NCBI RefSeq assembly: GCF_009193135.1 | Contig: NZ_VUKC01000007.1 | Coordinates: forward strand, 97,572 to 161,571 | Direction: 5' to 3' | DNA length: 64,000 nt | Source: Georgenia satyanarayanai | GTDB lineage: Bacteria; Actinomycetota; Actinomycetes; Actinomycetales; Actinomycetaceae | Shown here: piece by piece, positions 9,109 through 18,412 of the stretch | How the letters are laid out: the number at the start of each line of letters is the position of its first letter | Position numbering within the stretch: the stretch's first letter is position 1 | Program-made: the position numbers and the translations under genes | Notes under the pieces: generated by a model | Told to the model about the DNA's origin: nothing | What the model saw: only the letters and a program-made list of their open reading frames with translations | The model's database searches: none

Positions 9109-12100
9109 TCAGGACGGGCGGCGGATGCCGAGGGTGTCGGTGCCGTTGCCGTCCCAGTCGCCCACGTGGACCTCGTCGCCGTCGCGGCCGAAGGTCACCA
9201 CGTGGTCGGCGTCGCCACCGCGCAGGGAGTTCTTCACGTGGTAGGTCCGCCCGCGCTGGACGGCGAAGGTGTCGGTCCCGTTGCCGTCCCAGTCCCCGGC
9301 GAGGGTGACGTCGTCCGCGCGGCCGTAGCGGATGACGCGGTCCGCGTCGCCCGGCGTCACCGAGTTCCGCACGTGGTAGTCCGCCCCGCGGCGCACGGCG
9401 AGCGTGTCCCTCCCGTCGCCGTCCCAGTCGCCGACCATGACGACGTCACCGGACCGGCCGTAGCGGAAGGCGACGTCCGCCTGACCGCCGCGCAGGGAGT
9501 TCTTCACGTGGTACTCGTTGTCCCGGCGCACCGCGAAGGTGTCGGTGCCGTCCGCGTCCCAGTCGCCGACGAGGATGACGTCGTCGGGCCGTCCGTAGGT
9601 GAGCACGACGTCGGCGGCCCCGCCGCGCTGGGCGTTGGACACGTGGAAGACGTTTCCGCGGCGCACGGCGATGGTGTCGGCGCCGTCCCCGTCCCAGTCA
9701 CCGATGAGGACCTCGTCGGCCCAGCGGCCGTACATGAACGAGGTGTCCGTCGACCCACGCCAGGTGTTGGACAGGTGGAACTCCGCGGTGCGGGAGCCAG
9801 GGTCCGGCTCGACCGGCTCCTCGCCGTCGTCACCGACGACCTCGACCGGGACGGTCTCCGTCGCGTCGTTGACCGCGAGGGTGACCTCGACGGTGCCGGT
9901 GCGCAGGCCGGTGAGCTCACCGGTGCGCGGGTCGAGGGCGGCGACGGCGCCCGCGGGTGCGTCCGCGGCGGCACCGACGTGCACGCCGTCGGAACCGCTC
10001 CACGCCCAGCTCATCGGCCAGGCCAGCCCGAAGGTGCGGGTGTCGTCCTGGGTGACCTGGGCGTCGAGGGTGAGGGACTCTCCAGCCTCGAGCGGTGCCT
10101 GCGGCGCGGTGAGCTCGAGCTCGTCCACGCGGGTCTGCACCTCGACGGACAGCCACCGGTCCTCGGTGTCCTGCCAGCGGCCCGCGTCGGGGTCGAGGCC
10201 GAGCATCGTCCAGCCGGTGAAGCCGCCGTTCGCGGGCGTCGAGGACGGGCTCTTGCCCGCGTTGCCGTTGACGACGTACGGGACGCCGTCCACCCGGGAG
10301 ACGTCGAAGACGCCGACGTGCGCACCGACGTACGCGACCGACTTGCCGGTCTGCGCCCGCCAGTCCGCGAGCCACCCGTCGATCATCTCGGCCTCGTGGC
10401 GGTCGGTGAGCTGGCTGTTCTTCGTCGGCAGCGGGTCGTTGGTCGGGTGGTGGCTGACGACGAGGACGCCGGTGACGGCGTCGTCCTCCGCGGCGTCGTC
10501 GAGCTGGTCGCGGAGCATGCGCACCTGCTCGAAGTCCGTGGCCAACCGGCCGCTGGCGGAGCTGAGCGTGATGACCCGCGTCCCCTCGAGCTCGAGGACA
10601 CCGGCCGTGTCCCCGAACTCGGCGACGAAGTTGTCGATGGAGGCGCCCATGACCTCGTGGTTGCCCGGCACGTAGGTCCACGGGAAGTCGGCGTCGCCGA
10701 GCTCCTCCTCGATGATCGTGCGGGCGAGGTCGAAGTCCTCGGGTGCCGCCTCGTCGACGAGGTCGCCGTTGATGAGGAGCAGGTCCGGGTCCTCCGCGAC
10801 GATCTCGCGGAAGGCGTCGCGGGCGCCCTCGACGGCGCCGCTGTCGGGGTCGGCCGCGACGAACTGTGCGTCGGACATGACGGCGACGCGCAGGTCGTCA
10901 TCGTCCGTCTCTCCGGTCGGGACGACGAGGGGGTCGGTGACCCGCTGCGTCGTCGGCGCCGGCACGCCCTCGGGCGGGAGGTAGGCGTAGATGTCGGAGA
11001 AGCCGACCTCGCCCGCGTACTGCTTGGCGGCGACCGTCTCGAGGAGTCGGATCCGCTCGAGGGTGAGGGGCGTCTCGAACGACGGCGGGACGACGAAGTC
11101 CACGCGCTGCCAGCCCTCCCACGTGACGTGGAGGGACTGCGATCCGCCGGGGCCGTCGATCCAGCCGACGACGCCGTTGGCCTGGCGCACCTGCAGCCGC
11201 AGGAGCGAGCCGTTGCCGTCCCCGTCGACCCACAGGGACAGCTTCTGCGGGCGGCCCGGGATCTCGATCGCCCCGCCCGGCGCGACGGCGTACTGGCCGC
11301 GGGTGCCGGTCGACTGGGTGAAGTCGTAGGTCATCCGCAGCCCGCTGCCGCCGTCATGGCCCTCGCCGGCGGTCACGGTGCCGCCGGGGGCGCGGTCGTG
11401 CGCGGAGGTCCACGCCTCGGCCTCGGTGAGGTCGTCGATGACGCGCAGCTCGAGCGGGACGGCGACCACGACCTCGACCTCGGTCGCGCCGACGGTGAAG
11501 GTGAGCGCCGCCGAGCCCTCCGCGCCGGTGGCGGTGACGAGAAACGTCCCCGTGTCCGTCGGCTCGACGCTGAAGGTCTCGGGCGCCGGGTTGCTCACGG
11601 TGACGTCGTGGCCCTCGACGGGTGCGGTGAAGCCCTCGGCGTCGTGTCCGGTGAGGACGAGCTCGGCGGTCGAGCCCTCGGCCTCGAGGTTGACGACGGT
11701 CTCCGACGCGGTGAGGTGCATGAGCGGGCCGAGGACCTCGACGGCGAGCTCCCCGGTGGCGTCGCCGCTCGCGGCGGTGACGGTCGCGCGGCCCGGCTCC
11801 TCGCCCCGCACGACACCGTCGCTGACGGTGGCGGCACCGGTGCTGGCCGTCCACGTCTGGGGGGCCCCGTCGACGGGGGAGAGGGTCTCGTCGTGGCCGA
11901 AGGCCGTGAGGGTGCGGTGCAGGCCGGGGAAGACGCGGGTGGCGTCGTCACCGGCTGCGAGGGTCTCGAGGCGGTAGCCGGTGAGATCGCCGGACCCAGC
12001 CGTGGCGAGGAACAGGCCCAGGCCGTTGGCGTCGTCGCGCTCGTAGCCGTCCGAGGGGCTGTTGCGGACCGTCGTCCCCTGGCCACCCGGCTCGCGGGTG

Positions 12101-13221
12101 TTCATCTGCGAGGAGCCGCCGCCGTCGAGGTTGAGGGCGTCGTGCGCGCCCAGGTCGAGCATGAGCTTGCCGAGCTCGCTGAGCGACAGGCCGCGGGAGG
12201 TGGCCTGCCGGCCGTCGACGACGGCAAGGTACGCGGTGGCGCCGTCCTCGCTGAAGCCGACCGCGGTGCGCGGGTGGCGGGTCGTGCTGTACTCCCCGCC
12301 GGCGCTGCCGACGACGCCGTCGGCGAGCACGGGAGGCTCGCCCTCGGGCTGGCCGCCGACGGCCACGCGCACGTCGTCCTGGTCCAGGGCGTAGCTCACG
12401 CCCACCTCGTCGCCGGGCTCGAGCGCCGCGAGGGCGTCGGCCGCGTCACCCGGGCGGGCGACGACCGCCTGGACGCCGTCGGCCAGCTGCCCCTCGCCGG
12501 GCTCACCGACGGTAGTGACCTGGCCCGCAGCGTCGAGGAGCACCTCGACGCCCGTCTCGCCGGCCGCCAGCGTGCGGGTACGGGTGTACTCGCCCCACTG
12601 GCTCGTGTAGACGGTGACACCGCCCGCGGGCGCGGCGAAGAGGTTGACGCCGGCGAGCGGGAGGCTCGCGCCCGGCAGCTCGACGGTGCCCTCGAGCAGC
12701 AGCCGCGTCACGCGGCCGAGGCCGTCCTCGTCGAAGGCGACCGCCTGGCTGCGGCCGGGGTTGCCCGACTTGAGGATGCCGTCCTCGGCGTCGACCGCGA
12801 AGCCGGCCGGTGCCCAGGAGTTGTTGATGTCGAAGAAGTCGCCGTTGACGGCAGCGACGGCGCCGGCGCGCTCGGCCATGTCGGTCACCGTGCCGCCCTC
12901 GGTCAGGGTGAGCGGGGCGATGTGGTCGGCGCGGATCGTGCCGCCGAGCTCGGCCTTGAGGACGTTGACCTGGAGCCAGCCCTCGGCGTCGAGGCGTTCG
13001 AGGCGGACGTGGTCGAGCCCGGGGGCGACGACGGTGTGCTCGACGTCGGTGACGATGGCGGTGCCGTCGTCGTCCAGCCGCATGCCGGCGACGATGACGG
13101 GTTCCGGCGCGGCCTGCGCGGCGGCGGGTACCGCGGTGATGACGCCCCCGGCCAGCAGCACGGCGGCGGTCGCGGTGGCCGCCAGCCGTGTGTGCCGGGG
13201 GACGGACGTGAGTGGTGACAC
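9109..13221 (-). CDS. Secreted phosphodiester glycosidase (NAGPA) / metallophosphatase fusion with FG-GAP-like repeats
   Basis: 1370 aa. The GTG at 13221 follows AGGAGGAAGC and opens a signal peptide (TAAVLLAGGVITAVPAAAQA). A NAGPA-type phosphodiester glycosidase domain comes first (about residues 35-410), with VNGDFFDINN and NLDGGGSSQM. Ig-like and CBM-like regions follow. A calcineurin-type metallophosphatase is at about 790-1010, with SDAQF, NGDLVDE, GNHEV, SHHP and GAHVG. Then an Ig-like domain and five GDWDGDG-type repeats end the protein. The likely substrates are glycosyl phosphodiesters such as teichoic or other phosphate-containing wall polymers, which is inference. The gene stands alone, convergent to galE. 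Confidence 0.88.
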   Translation of the reverse strand: MSPLTSVPRHTRLAATATAAVLLAGGVITAVPAAAQAAPEPVIVAGMRLDDDGTAIVTDVEHTVVAPGLDHVRLERLDAEGWLQVNVLKAELGGTIRADHIAPLTLTEGGTVTDMAERAGAVAAVNGDFFDINNSWAPAGFAVDAEDGILKSGNPGRSQAVAFDEDGLGRVTRLLLEGTVELPGASLPLAGVNLFAAPAGGVTVYTSQWGEYTRTRTLAAGETGVEVLLDAAGQVTTVGEPGEGQLADGVQAVVARPGDAADALAALEPGDEVGVSYALDQDDVRVAVGGQPEGEPPVLADGVVGSAGGEYSTTRHPRTAVGFSEDGATAYLAVVDGRQATSRGLSLSELGKLMLDLGAHDALNLDGGGSSQMNTREPGGQGTTVRNSPSDGYERDDANGLGLFLATAGSGDLTGYRLETLAAGDDATRVFPGLHRTLTAFGHDETLSPVDGAPQTWTASTGAATVSDGVVRGEEPGRATVTAASGDATGELAVEVLGPLMHLTASETVVNLEAEGSTAELVLTGHDAEGFTAPVEGHDVTVSNPAPETFSVEPTDTGTFLVTATGAEGSAALTFTVGATEVEVVVAVPLELRVIDDLTEAEAWTSAHDRAPGGTVTAGEGHDGGSGLRMTYDFTQSTGTRGQYAVAPGGAIEIPGRPQKLSLWVDGDGNGSLLRLQVRQANGVVGWIDGPGGSQSLHVTWEGWQRVDFVVPPSFETPLTLERIRLLETVAAKQYAGEVGFSDIYAYLPPEGVPAPTTQRVTDPLVVPTGETDDDDLRVAVMSDAQFVAADPDSGAVEGARDAFREIVAEDPDLLLINGDLVDEAAPEDFDLARTIIEEELGDADFPWTYVPGNHEVMGASIDNFVAEFGDTAGVLELEGTRVITLSSASGRLATDFEQVRMLRDQLDDAAEDDAVTGVLVVSHHPTNDPLPTKNSQLTDRHEAEMIDGWLADWRAQTGKSVAYVGAHVGVFDVSRVDGVPYVVNGNAGKSPSSTPANGGFTGWTMLGLDPDAGRWQDTEDRWLSVEVQTRVDELELTAPQAPLEAGESLTLDAQVTQDDTRTFGLAWPMSWAWSGSDGVHVGAAADAPAGAVAALDPRTGELTGLRTGTVEVTLAVNDATETVPVEVVGDDGEEPVEPDPGSRTAEFHLSNTWRGSTDTSFMYGRWADEVLIGDWDGDGADTIAVRRGNVFHVSNAQRGGAADVVLTYGRPDDVILVGDWDADGTDTFAVRRDNEYHVKNSLRGGQADVAFRYGRSGDVVMVGDWDGDGRDTLAVRRGADYHVRNSVTPGDADRVIRYGRADDVTLAGDWDGNGTDTFAVQRGRTYHVKNSLRGGDADHVVTFGRDGDEVHVGDWDGNGTDTLGIRRPS

Positions 13222-13279
13222 GCTTCCTCCTGGTCTGCGATGACGGCCGGCGGCAGCGCCCCCCGGCGTGACGGCCCTC

Positions 13280-13309
13280 ACCCTATTGGGCAATGCTTGA
13301 CGCGAGCAA
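13280..13309 (-). promoter_or_regulatory. Promoter of the NAGPA/metallophosphatase gene
   Basis: On the minus strand, TTGCTC (13309-13304) and TAGGGT (13285-13280) are separated by 18 nt. Transcription would start near 13273, giving a leader of about 50 nt that contains the AGGAGG site. Confidence 0.4.
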
Positions 13310-13441
13310 CGGTTTGAAGAAAGGAGTTTCCACGCCGCTGACCCTCGGCGGGGACGCTACGGACCCGTCGTGAACCGGTGGTGAACCGCCGGTGGCCATC
13401 CGGCGCCGGAATGCCGGTGCGGGTGGCGGCGTTGCCCCGGC

Positions 13442-13858
13442 ATGAGCCACCGCAACGACCCCGCCGTCATCGAGCGCCTCCTGCGGACCCCGGGCCGCTG
13501 GGCGGTCGTCGGCCTCTCGGGCAACCGCGCCCGCACCGCGTACGGCATCGCGGCCTACGTGCAGAAGCTGGGCATGGAGGTCGTGCCGGTGCACCCGCGC
13601 GCCGAGGCGGTCCACGGGGCGCAGGGCTACGCGCGCCTGGCCGACGTGCCCGGCGAGATCGACGTCGTCGACGTCTTCGTCAACTCCTCCCTCGCCGGCG
13701 GCGTGGTGGACGAGGCGATCGCGGCAGGAGCGAGGGCGGTGTGGCTCCAGCTCGGCGTCGTCGACGAGGCCGCGGCGGCACGAGCGACGGCGGCCGGCCT
13801 CGACGTCGTCATGGACACCTGCCCCGCGATCGAGTACCCCCGCCTGCCACCCGCCTGA
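13442..13858 (+). CDS. CoA-binding domain protein (YccU-like)
   Basis: A 138-aa single-domain Rossmann protein of the CoA_binding_2 family. Features are WAVVGLSGNRARTAYGIAAYVQ near the N-terminus, VHPRAEAVHG, VVDVFVNSSLAG and a conserved late Cys (VVMDTCPAIEY). These proteins bind CoA; their physiological role is unknown. No strong Shine-Dalgarno is visible before the ATG. The gene is convergent with the LCP gene across an inverted repeat. Confidence 0.85.
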   Translation: MSHRNDPAVIERLLRTPGRWAVVGLSGNRARTAYGIAAYVQKLGMEVVPVHPRAEAVHGAQGYARLADVPGEIDVVDVFVNSSLAGGVVDEAIAAGARAVWLQLGVVDEAAAARATAAGLDVVMDTCPAIEYPRLPPA

Positions 13859-13889
13859 CCCCCTCCCTCCCCACCACCACCACCAACTT

Positions 13890-13952
13890 CGCAATTGGCG
13901 AGTTCGGTGACGCGGGATAACGCTTACCTCGTCGTCGAAGTCACCAATTGCG
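13890..13952. terminator. Inverted repeat between convergent genes
   Basis: A perfect 9-bp pair (CGCAATTGG at 13890-13898, CCAATTGCG at 13944-13952) is extended outward by CCAAC/GTTGG and CCCTCCC/GGGAGGG at 13861-13967. The arms are AT-rich against the local background. A bidirectional terminator is the simplest reading. Confidence 0.55.
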
Positions 13953-13970
13953 ACGGTTGGGAGGGGGTGG

Positions 13971-15296
13971 CTAGTCGAAGTCGGCTGCGGTGAGGTCGCC
14001 GGTCGCCAGGCGGGCGAAGAAGTCGGGCGCGAGGTTCGGGTCGAGGAGGACCGTCGAGCCGACGCCGCCGGGGCGGTAGTTGGGGTCCGCGATCGGCGGC
14101 GGGCCCACGAGGCCGCCGGATCCGCTGGCGGAGCGGAAGGCGAGCCCCATCCGGGCGAGGTCGATGATGCCGGTGTCGTCGTCGACGACGATCGCGCTGA
14201 GTGCGGAGTCGATGAGCTCGACGTGCCCGCGCGGGTCCAGGACGGTGCTCGGGGTCGCGACCTCGGAGATGATCGAGGAGACGAGCTGGCGCTGGCGCGC
14301 GGTGCGTCCGATGTCGCCGTCGGGGTCGGAGTAGCGCATCCGGCTGAAGGCGAGGGCCGTCGCGCCGTCGGCCGGGTGGCAGCCGGCCTCCCACACGAGG
14401 TCGCTGCGCCAGTCGTCGACGTCGTAGTCGAGACACAGCTCCACGCCACCGACGGCGTCGACGACGTCGCGGACGCCGGCCATGCCGATCTCGACGTAGT
14501 GGTCGACGGTGAGGCCGGTCAGCCCCTCGACGGTCTCGACGAGCAGCTCGGGCCCGCCGTAGGAGTAGGCCGCGTTGAGCTTGGCGGCGCCACGCCCCGG
14601 GATGTCGGTGTAGGTGTCGCGCGGCAGCGAGACGAGCGCCGTCGGTCCCGACTCCGGCTTGTGGAGCAGCATGATGGTGTCGGACCGCTGCCCCTCGGTC
14701 GCGTCGTCCGCGGCGCCGTCGGCGCGGGAGTCCGAGCCCGCCAGCAGGTAGGTCGTGCCGGGCGTGTTCGCCGCCCCCGACAGTGCCGAGACGTGGGAGA
14801 TGCGCCCGTTGGCCCACCACAGCAGCCCGACGGGCCAGGCGAGGACGAGCACGAGCAGGACGACGACGACGGCGGCCACCCACCGTCCGCGGCGGCGGCG
14901 CTTGCGGGGGGCCGGGGACGCGGCAGGCCCGCGCTGCGGCTGCGGCTGGCGCGGGGGAGTGGCGGCCTCCGCCGGGGTCGTGGTGCGGGGGGCGTACGCC
15001 GCCGGGCGCTGCGAGGGTGTGGCCCGCTGGGCCCCGGCGGGCCGGGACGCCTGGGCCCCCGACTGCGGCGGGGACGTGGGCCTCGCCTGGCCGTGGAGGG
15101 ACCGGCGCTCGGGTCCGGCGGGGCGGGACGTGGGCATCGCGCGGGTGGCGTCGGCGCCACCGGGCGGCGGACCGACGGGGCGGGCGCCGCGGGCGTCGGG
15201 GCGAGGAGCGGAGCCGCCGGGCGCGAAGCTCGGGGGCATGGCAGATTCGTCCGACCGTGGCCGGCGTCCGCGCGCCCGAGGTCCGTCCTGACTCAT
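13971..15296 (-). CDS. LytR-CpsA-Psr (LCP) family protein
   Basis: Membrane-anchored phosphotransferase family that attaches undecaprenyl-linked glycopolymers to peptidoglycan; 441 aa. There is an unusually long Pro/Ala/Arg-rich cytoplasmic N-terminus (about 1-130), then one TM helix (about 138-160). The extracellular LCP domain has LLAGSDSRADG, SLPRDTYTDIPG, KLNAAYSYGG and the Arg-rich ARQRQLVSSI. It is the last gene of a probable operon GT2 - DUF2304 - LCP - LCP, 64 bp after the previous LCP gene. Confidence 0.9.
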   Translation of the reverse strand: MSQDGPRARGRRPRSDESAMPPSFAPGGSAPRPDARGARPVGPPPGGADATRAMPTSRPAGPERRSLHGQARPTSPPQSGAQASRPAGAQRATPSQRPAAYAPRTTTPAEAATPPRQPQPQRGPAASPAPRKRRRRGRWVAAVVVVLLVLVLAWPVGLLWWANGRISHVSALSGAANTPGTTYLLAGSDSRADGAADDATEGQRSDTIMLLHKPESGPTALVSLPRDTYTDIPGRGAAKLNAAYSYGGPELLVETVEGLTGLTVDHYVEIGMAGVRDVVDAVGGVELCLDYDVDDWRSDLVWEAGCHPADGATALAFSRMRYSDPDGDIGRTARQRQLVSSIISEVATPSTVLDPRGHVELIDSALSAIVVDDDTGIIDLARMGLAFRSASGSGGLVGPPPIADPNYRPGGVGSTVLLDPNLAPDFFARLATGDLTAADFD

Positions 15297-15360
15297 CTCA
15301 CTCCCGACTGTCCGTGCTGGGCCAATGTAGTGCGCCCGCGTGCGTGCGCGTGGGAGGCGC

Positions 15361-16548
15361 TCAGGGGCAGATCGGCTCGGGGTCCGCCACGACCGGCGGC
15401 TCCTCGGTGGTCGGCTCCTCCGGCGCGTCGGTCCCGTCGTCCGACGGCTCCTCGGTGGGCTCCTCGCCGGTCGCGTTGAGCGCGCCCTCGATGGGCTCGT
15501 CGGTGCGCAGGGCCTCCCACAGCTCCTCGGCCTCCGCGGCGGGACGCACCCGGTTGCCCGCCCACTCGAAGGGCATCGTCTCGAAGACGATGTTCTCGAG
15601 GTTGATGCCCCGCAGCGAGTAGGCCAGCCCGGCCATCGTCGGGATCGAGCCGAGCTCGGTGCCCGTCGTCAGCGTGGAGGTCGCCGCGTCGAGGAAGCGG
15701 TAGAGCTTGGGCAGGTCGGTGAGGAGGTTCTTCGACAGCGCCTCGCGGGCGATCGCACCGACGAGCTCCTGCTGGCGGCCGATCCGGGCGATGTCCGAGC
15801 CGTCACCCAGGGTGTACCGGGCGCGGGCGAAACCGAGGGCGTCGCGCCCGTCGAGCACCTGCTCGCCGGCCTCGAGGTCGAGCTTGGCCTTGGGGTCGCT
15901 GATCGCCTCGGGGATGCACATCGGCACCCCGCCCAGCGCGTCGATGACGTTGATGAACCCGGCGAAGTCGACGACGACGAAGTCGTCGATGTAGACGTCG
16001 GTCAGCTCCTCGACGGCTCCGATGGTGCAGGCTGCGGCGGTGCCGAGGTCACCGCCGTCGGCCCCGGTGGAGAAGGCGCGGTTGAACATCGTCTCGTACT
16101 GCGGCTCGGTCCAGCTCCCGTCGGCCATGCGGCAGGCGGGGATGGTGACCAGGGAGTCGCGGGGGATGGAGACGATCTCCACCCGCTCCCGGTCGGCGGA
16201 GATGTGGGCGATCATCGTCGTGTCCGAGCGCTGCCCGGCCTCCGGCGTCGTCCCGTACTCGTCGTTGACGTCGCCGGCGCGGGTGTCCGAGCCCAGGACG
16301 AGGATGTTGATGGGCTTCCCGGCCGAGGGGTCCAGCGGTGCGGGCTCCTCCTGGCCGGCCTGCGTGGGCCGGTCACCGAGGAGGTCGTCGATGTCGTGCC
16401 GGTCGATGTTCGTCTGGATGTCGTTGTACGCGATCGCGAACGTGCTCGTCCCGAACAGCGCGACGCTCAGCGCGGCGAGGCCGGCGCCGCGCGCCCAGCG
16501 GGAGGGGCGGCGGTGGGACGCGGCGTGGCGCGGGGTACGGACAGACAC
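15361..16548 (-). CDS. LytR-CpsA-Psr (LCP) family protein
   Basis: A second LCP protein, 395 aa, with a short basic N-terminus and one TM segment (about residues 22-42). The LCP core has LVLGSDTRAGD, SIPRDSLVTIPAC, NRAFSTGG-type and IGRQQELVGAI motifs. The C-terminal tail (about 355-395) is Glu/Pro/Thr-rich. It starts with GTG, 21 bp after the DUF2304 gene. It differs from the neighbouring LCP protein in tail and N-terminus, so the pair may handle different polymers. Confidence 0.9.
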   Translation of the reverse strand: MSVRTPRHAASHRRPSRWARGAGLAALSVALFGTSTFAIAYNDIQTNIDRHDIDDLLGDRPTQAGQEEPAPLDPSAGKPINILVLGSDTRAGDVNDEYGTTPEAGQRSDTTMIAHISADRERVEIVSIPRDSLVTIPACRMADGSWTEPQYETMFNRAFSTGADGGDLGTAAACTIGAVEELTDVYIDDFVVVDFAGFINVIDALGGVPMCIPEAISDPKAKLDLEAGEQVLDGRDALGFARARYTLGDGSDIARIGRQQELVGAIAREALSKNLLTDLPKLYRFLDAATSTLTTGTELGSIPTMAGLAYSLRGINLENIVFETMPFEWAGNRVRPAAEAEELWEALRTDEPIEGALNATGEEPTEEPSDDGTDAPEEPTTEEPPVVADPEPICP

Positions 16549-16569
16549 AAGTGTCGATCTTAGGCCCGG

Positions 16570-17004
16570 TCAGCGCTCTGCTGGCGGCAACGCCGTGCGG
16601 TGATCGTGGAGGGTTTGTGCAGGACGGGCCGGGTCGGGGTCCCGAGAGCCCTCCGTCTCGGCCGCCTCCAGCCGGGAGCGGGTGAGGGCGAGCTCGCGGG
16701 TGAGGACGGTGATCCGGCGCTCGAGCTCCCCCAGGCGCCGGTAGCTCGTGGCGATGAAGGAGAGGAAGGCGATGACGAGCGCGTACAGGAGCAGGTCCGC
16801 ACCTCGGCCGACGCCCACGCGCCGGGCCAGCCAGGTGAGCCAGTCGGGGAAGACCACCGAGGCGGCGGCCACGGCGACGAAGCCCACGAGGAGGATCCGC
16901 CGGATCGCCTGGTGGCGTGCGTTCGCCGTCGTCCGGGTGAGCAGTGCGGCGACGACACCGACGCAGACGAGCAGGATGACCTGGATGACGATCTGGTCGG
17001 ACAT
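16570..17004 (-). CDS. DUF2304 membrane protein
   Basis: 144 aa with three TM helices (about residues 5-24, 37-55 and 70-88), then a coiled-coil-like segment (ELERRITVLTRELALTRSRL) and a polar tail. DUF2304 proteins usually sit beside a GT2 enzyme acting on a polyprenyl carrier, as here (10 bp after the glycosyltransferase). The presumed role is membrane partner of that enzyme. Confidence 0.8.
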   Translation of the reverse strand: MSDQIVIQVILLVCVGVVAALLTRTTANARHQAIRRILLVGFVAVAAASVVFPDWLTWLARRVGVGRGADLLLYALVIAFLSFIATSYRRLGELERRITVLTRELALTRSRLEAAETEGSRDPDPARPAQTLHDHRTALPPAER

Positions 17005-17014
17005 GGGGCTCCGG

Positions 17015-17695
17015 TCAGCGGAAGACGAGGTCGACGAGGATGTTCACCGAGTTGAGCAGGGACTGCCCCTTGGCGCGGGAGTAGTCGGTGTAGAGCAGGT
17101 GCACGGGGTGCTCGGCCCACGGTAGCCCGGTGCGTCCGAGCTGGGCGACGATCTCCGTCGCGTGCGCCATCCGGTCCTGCCGCAGCGCCACGCGCTCGGC
17201 GGCGTCGCGGCGGATGACGCGCAGCCCGTTGTGCGCGTCGGTGAGCCGCAGGCCGGTGCTGCGGTTGGTCACCCACACGGCGAGCTTGAGCACGATCCGC
17301 TTGAGCAGGCCGGGCCGGGTGCGGCGGTCGAGGAAGCGTGAGCCGAAGACGACGGCGAGGTCCTCCTCCCGCGCGCGGCGCACCATCTCGGCGGCGTCGC
17401 TCACCTGGTGCTGGCCGTCCGCGTCGAAGGTCACGAGGTAGGCGGCGTCGGTGCGCGAGAGGACGAAGTCGATCCCGGTCTGCAGTGCGGCGCCCTGGCC
17501 GAGGTTGACGGGGTGGCGCACGACGACGGCACCCGCCTCGCGCGCCCGTTCGGCGGACTCGTCCGCGCTGCCGTCGTCGACGCACACGACGTACGGGAAG
17601 GTCGCCCGGGCCTGCCGGACGACGTCACCGATGACGGACGCCTCCTGGTACAGCGGGACGACGAGCCACGCGTCGGTCACCGGCGTCGCGCTCAT
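17015..17695 (-). CDS. Family 2 glycosyltransferase (polyprenyl-phosphate sugar synthase type)
   Basis: 226 aa, GT-A fold. It has VVPLYQEASVIGDVV at the N-terminus, VVCVDDGSADES, and DADGQH (metal-binding DxD region) near residue 115. It resembles DPM1-type enzymes that load a sugar onto polyprenyl phosphate, and lacks a C-terminal membrane domain. ATG 17695 is chosen; an in-frame ATG at 17704 is an alternative. It is first gene of the minus-strand operon with DUF2304 and the LCP genes. Confidence 0.88.
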   Translation of the reverse strand: MSATPVTDAWLVVPLYQEASVIGDVVRQARATFPYVVCVDDGSADESAERAREAGAVVVRHPVNLGQGAALQTGIDFVLSRTDAAYLVTFDADGQHQVSDAAEMVRRAREEDLAVVFGSRFLDRRTRPGLLKRIVLKLAVWVTNRSTGLRLTDAHNGLRVIRRDAAERVALRQDRMAHATEIVAQLGRTGLPWAEHPVHLLYTDYSRAKGQSLLNSVNILVDLVFR

Positions 17696-17773
17696 GGCGC
17701 CCATTCTCACCCACCCACCGCCGAGGACCGACCTCCCGGCCGTGGGTCCCGGCCAGCCGTCGCCCCGCTCCGT

Positions 17774-17779
17774 TAGCCT
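17774..17779 (+). promoter_or_regulatory. -10 box TAGCCT before the wbp-like trio
   Basis: TAGCCT lies 39 nt before the ATG at 17819. The intervening leader holds GGGAAGGGACGC as ribosome site. No clear -35 box is visible. Confidence 0.35.
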
Positions 17780-17818
17780 GAGCCCCAGCGCTGCGCCACG
17801 GCAGCAGGGAAGGGACGC

Positions 17819-18412
17819 ATGACCGCACGGATCACCGACACCGCCGACGTCGCGCCGGACGCCGAGATCGGCGACGGCTCGAGCGTCTGGCACCTGGCCC
17901 AGGTCCGCGAGGGCGCCGTCATCGGCGAGGGCTGCGTCGTCGGCCGCGGCGCGTACATCGGGACCGGCGTCCGGATGGGACGCCACTGCAAGGTGCAGAA
18001 CTACGCGCTCGTCTACGAGCCCGCCGAGCTCGCCGACGGCGTCTTCATCGGTCCGGCGGCCGTCCTCACCAACGACACCCACCCGCGCGCCATCAACCCC
18101 GACGGCTCGCTCAAGTCCGCCGAGGACTGGCAGCCGGTGGGCGTGCGGATCGGGACCGGTGCCGCCATCGGCGCGCGCGCCGTCTGCGTCGCCCCCGTGA
18201 CGATCGGGGCGTGGGCCACGGTCGCGGCCGGCGCCGTCGTCACCCGCGACGTCCCACCCCACGCCCTCGTGGCCGGGGTCCCGGCCCGGCAGATCGGCTG
18301 GGTCGGCCACGCCGGCCAGCGGCTCCAGCCCGACGGCGACCAGCTGCGCTGCCCGGCCACCGGCCGGCGCTACGAGATCCACGACGACGAGCTTCGCGAG
18401 GTCACCGAATGA
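17819..18412 (+). CDS. WbpD-like UDP-amino-sugar N-acetyltransferase
   Basis: 197 aa left-handed beta-helix (hexapeptide) protein. The repeats run from residues 5-150 (IGDGSSVWH, VIGEGCVVGRG, VKVQNY-type) and include FIGPAAVLTNDTHPRA, typical of the WbpD/WlbB family that N-acetylates the 3-amino group of UDP-2-acetamido-3-amino-2,3-dideoxy-glucuronate. The ~45-residue C-terminal extension (QLRCPATGRRYE) is also typical. Its stop overlaps the aminotransferase ATG by 4 nt. Confidence 0.85.
   Translation: MTARITDTADVAPDAEIGDGSSVWHLAQVREGAVIGEGCVVGRGAYIGTGVRMGRHCKVQNYALVYEPAELADGVFIGPAAVLTNDTHPRAINPDGSLKSAEDWQPVGVRIGTGAAIGARAVCVAPVTIGAWATVAAGAVVTRDVPPHALVAGVPARQIGWVGHAGQRLQPDGDQLRCPATGRRYEIHDDELREVTE

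Noticed and set aside
8881..13218. Very long plus-strand open frame (about 1445 codons) opposite the NAGPA/metallophosphatase gene
   Set aside because: It is Val/Gly/Arg/Asp-rich low-complexity translation produced by GC bias opposite a real gene; no domain, start site or signal peptide supports it.
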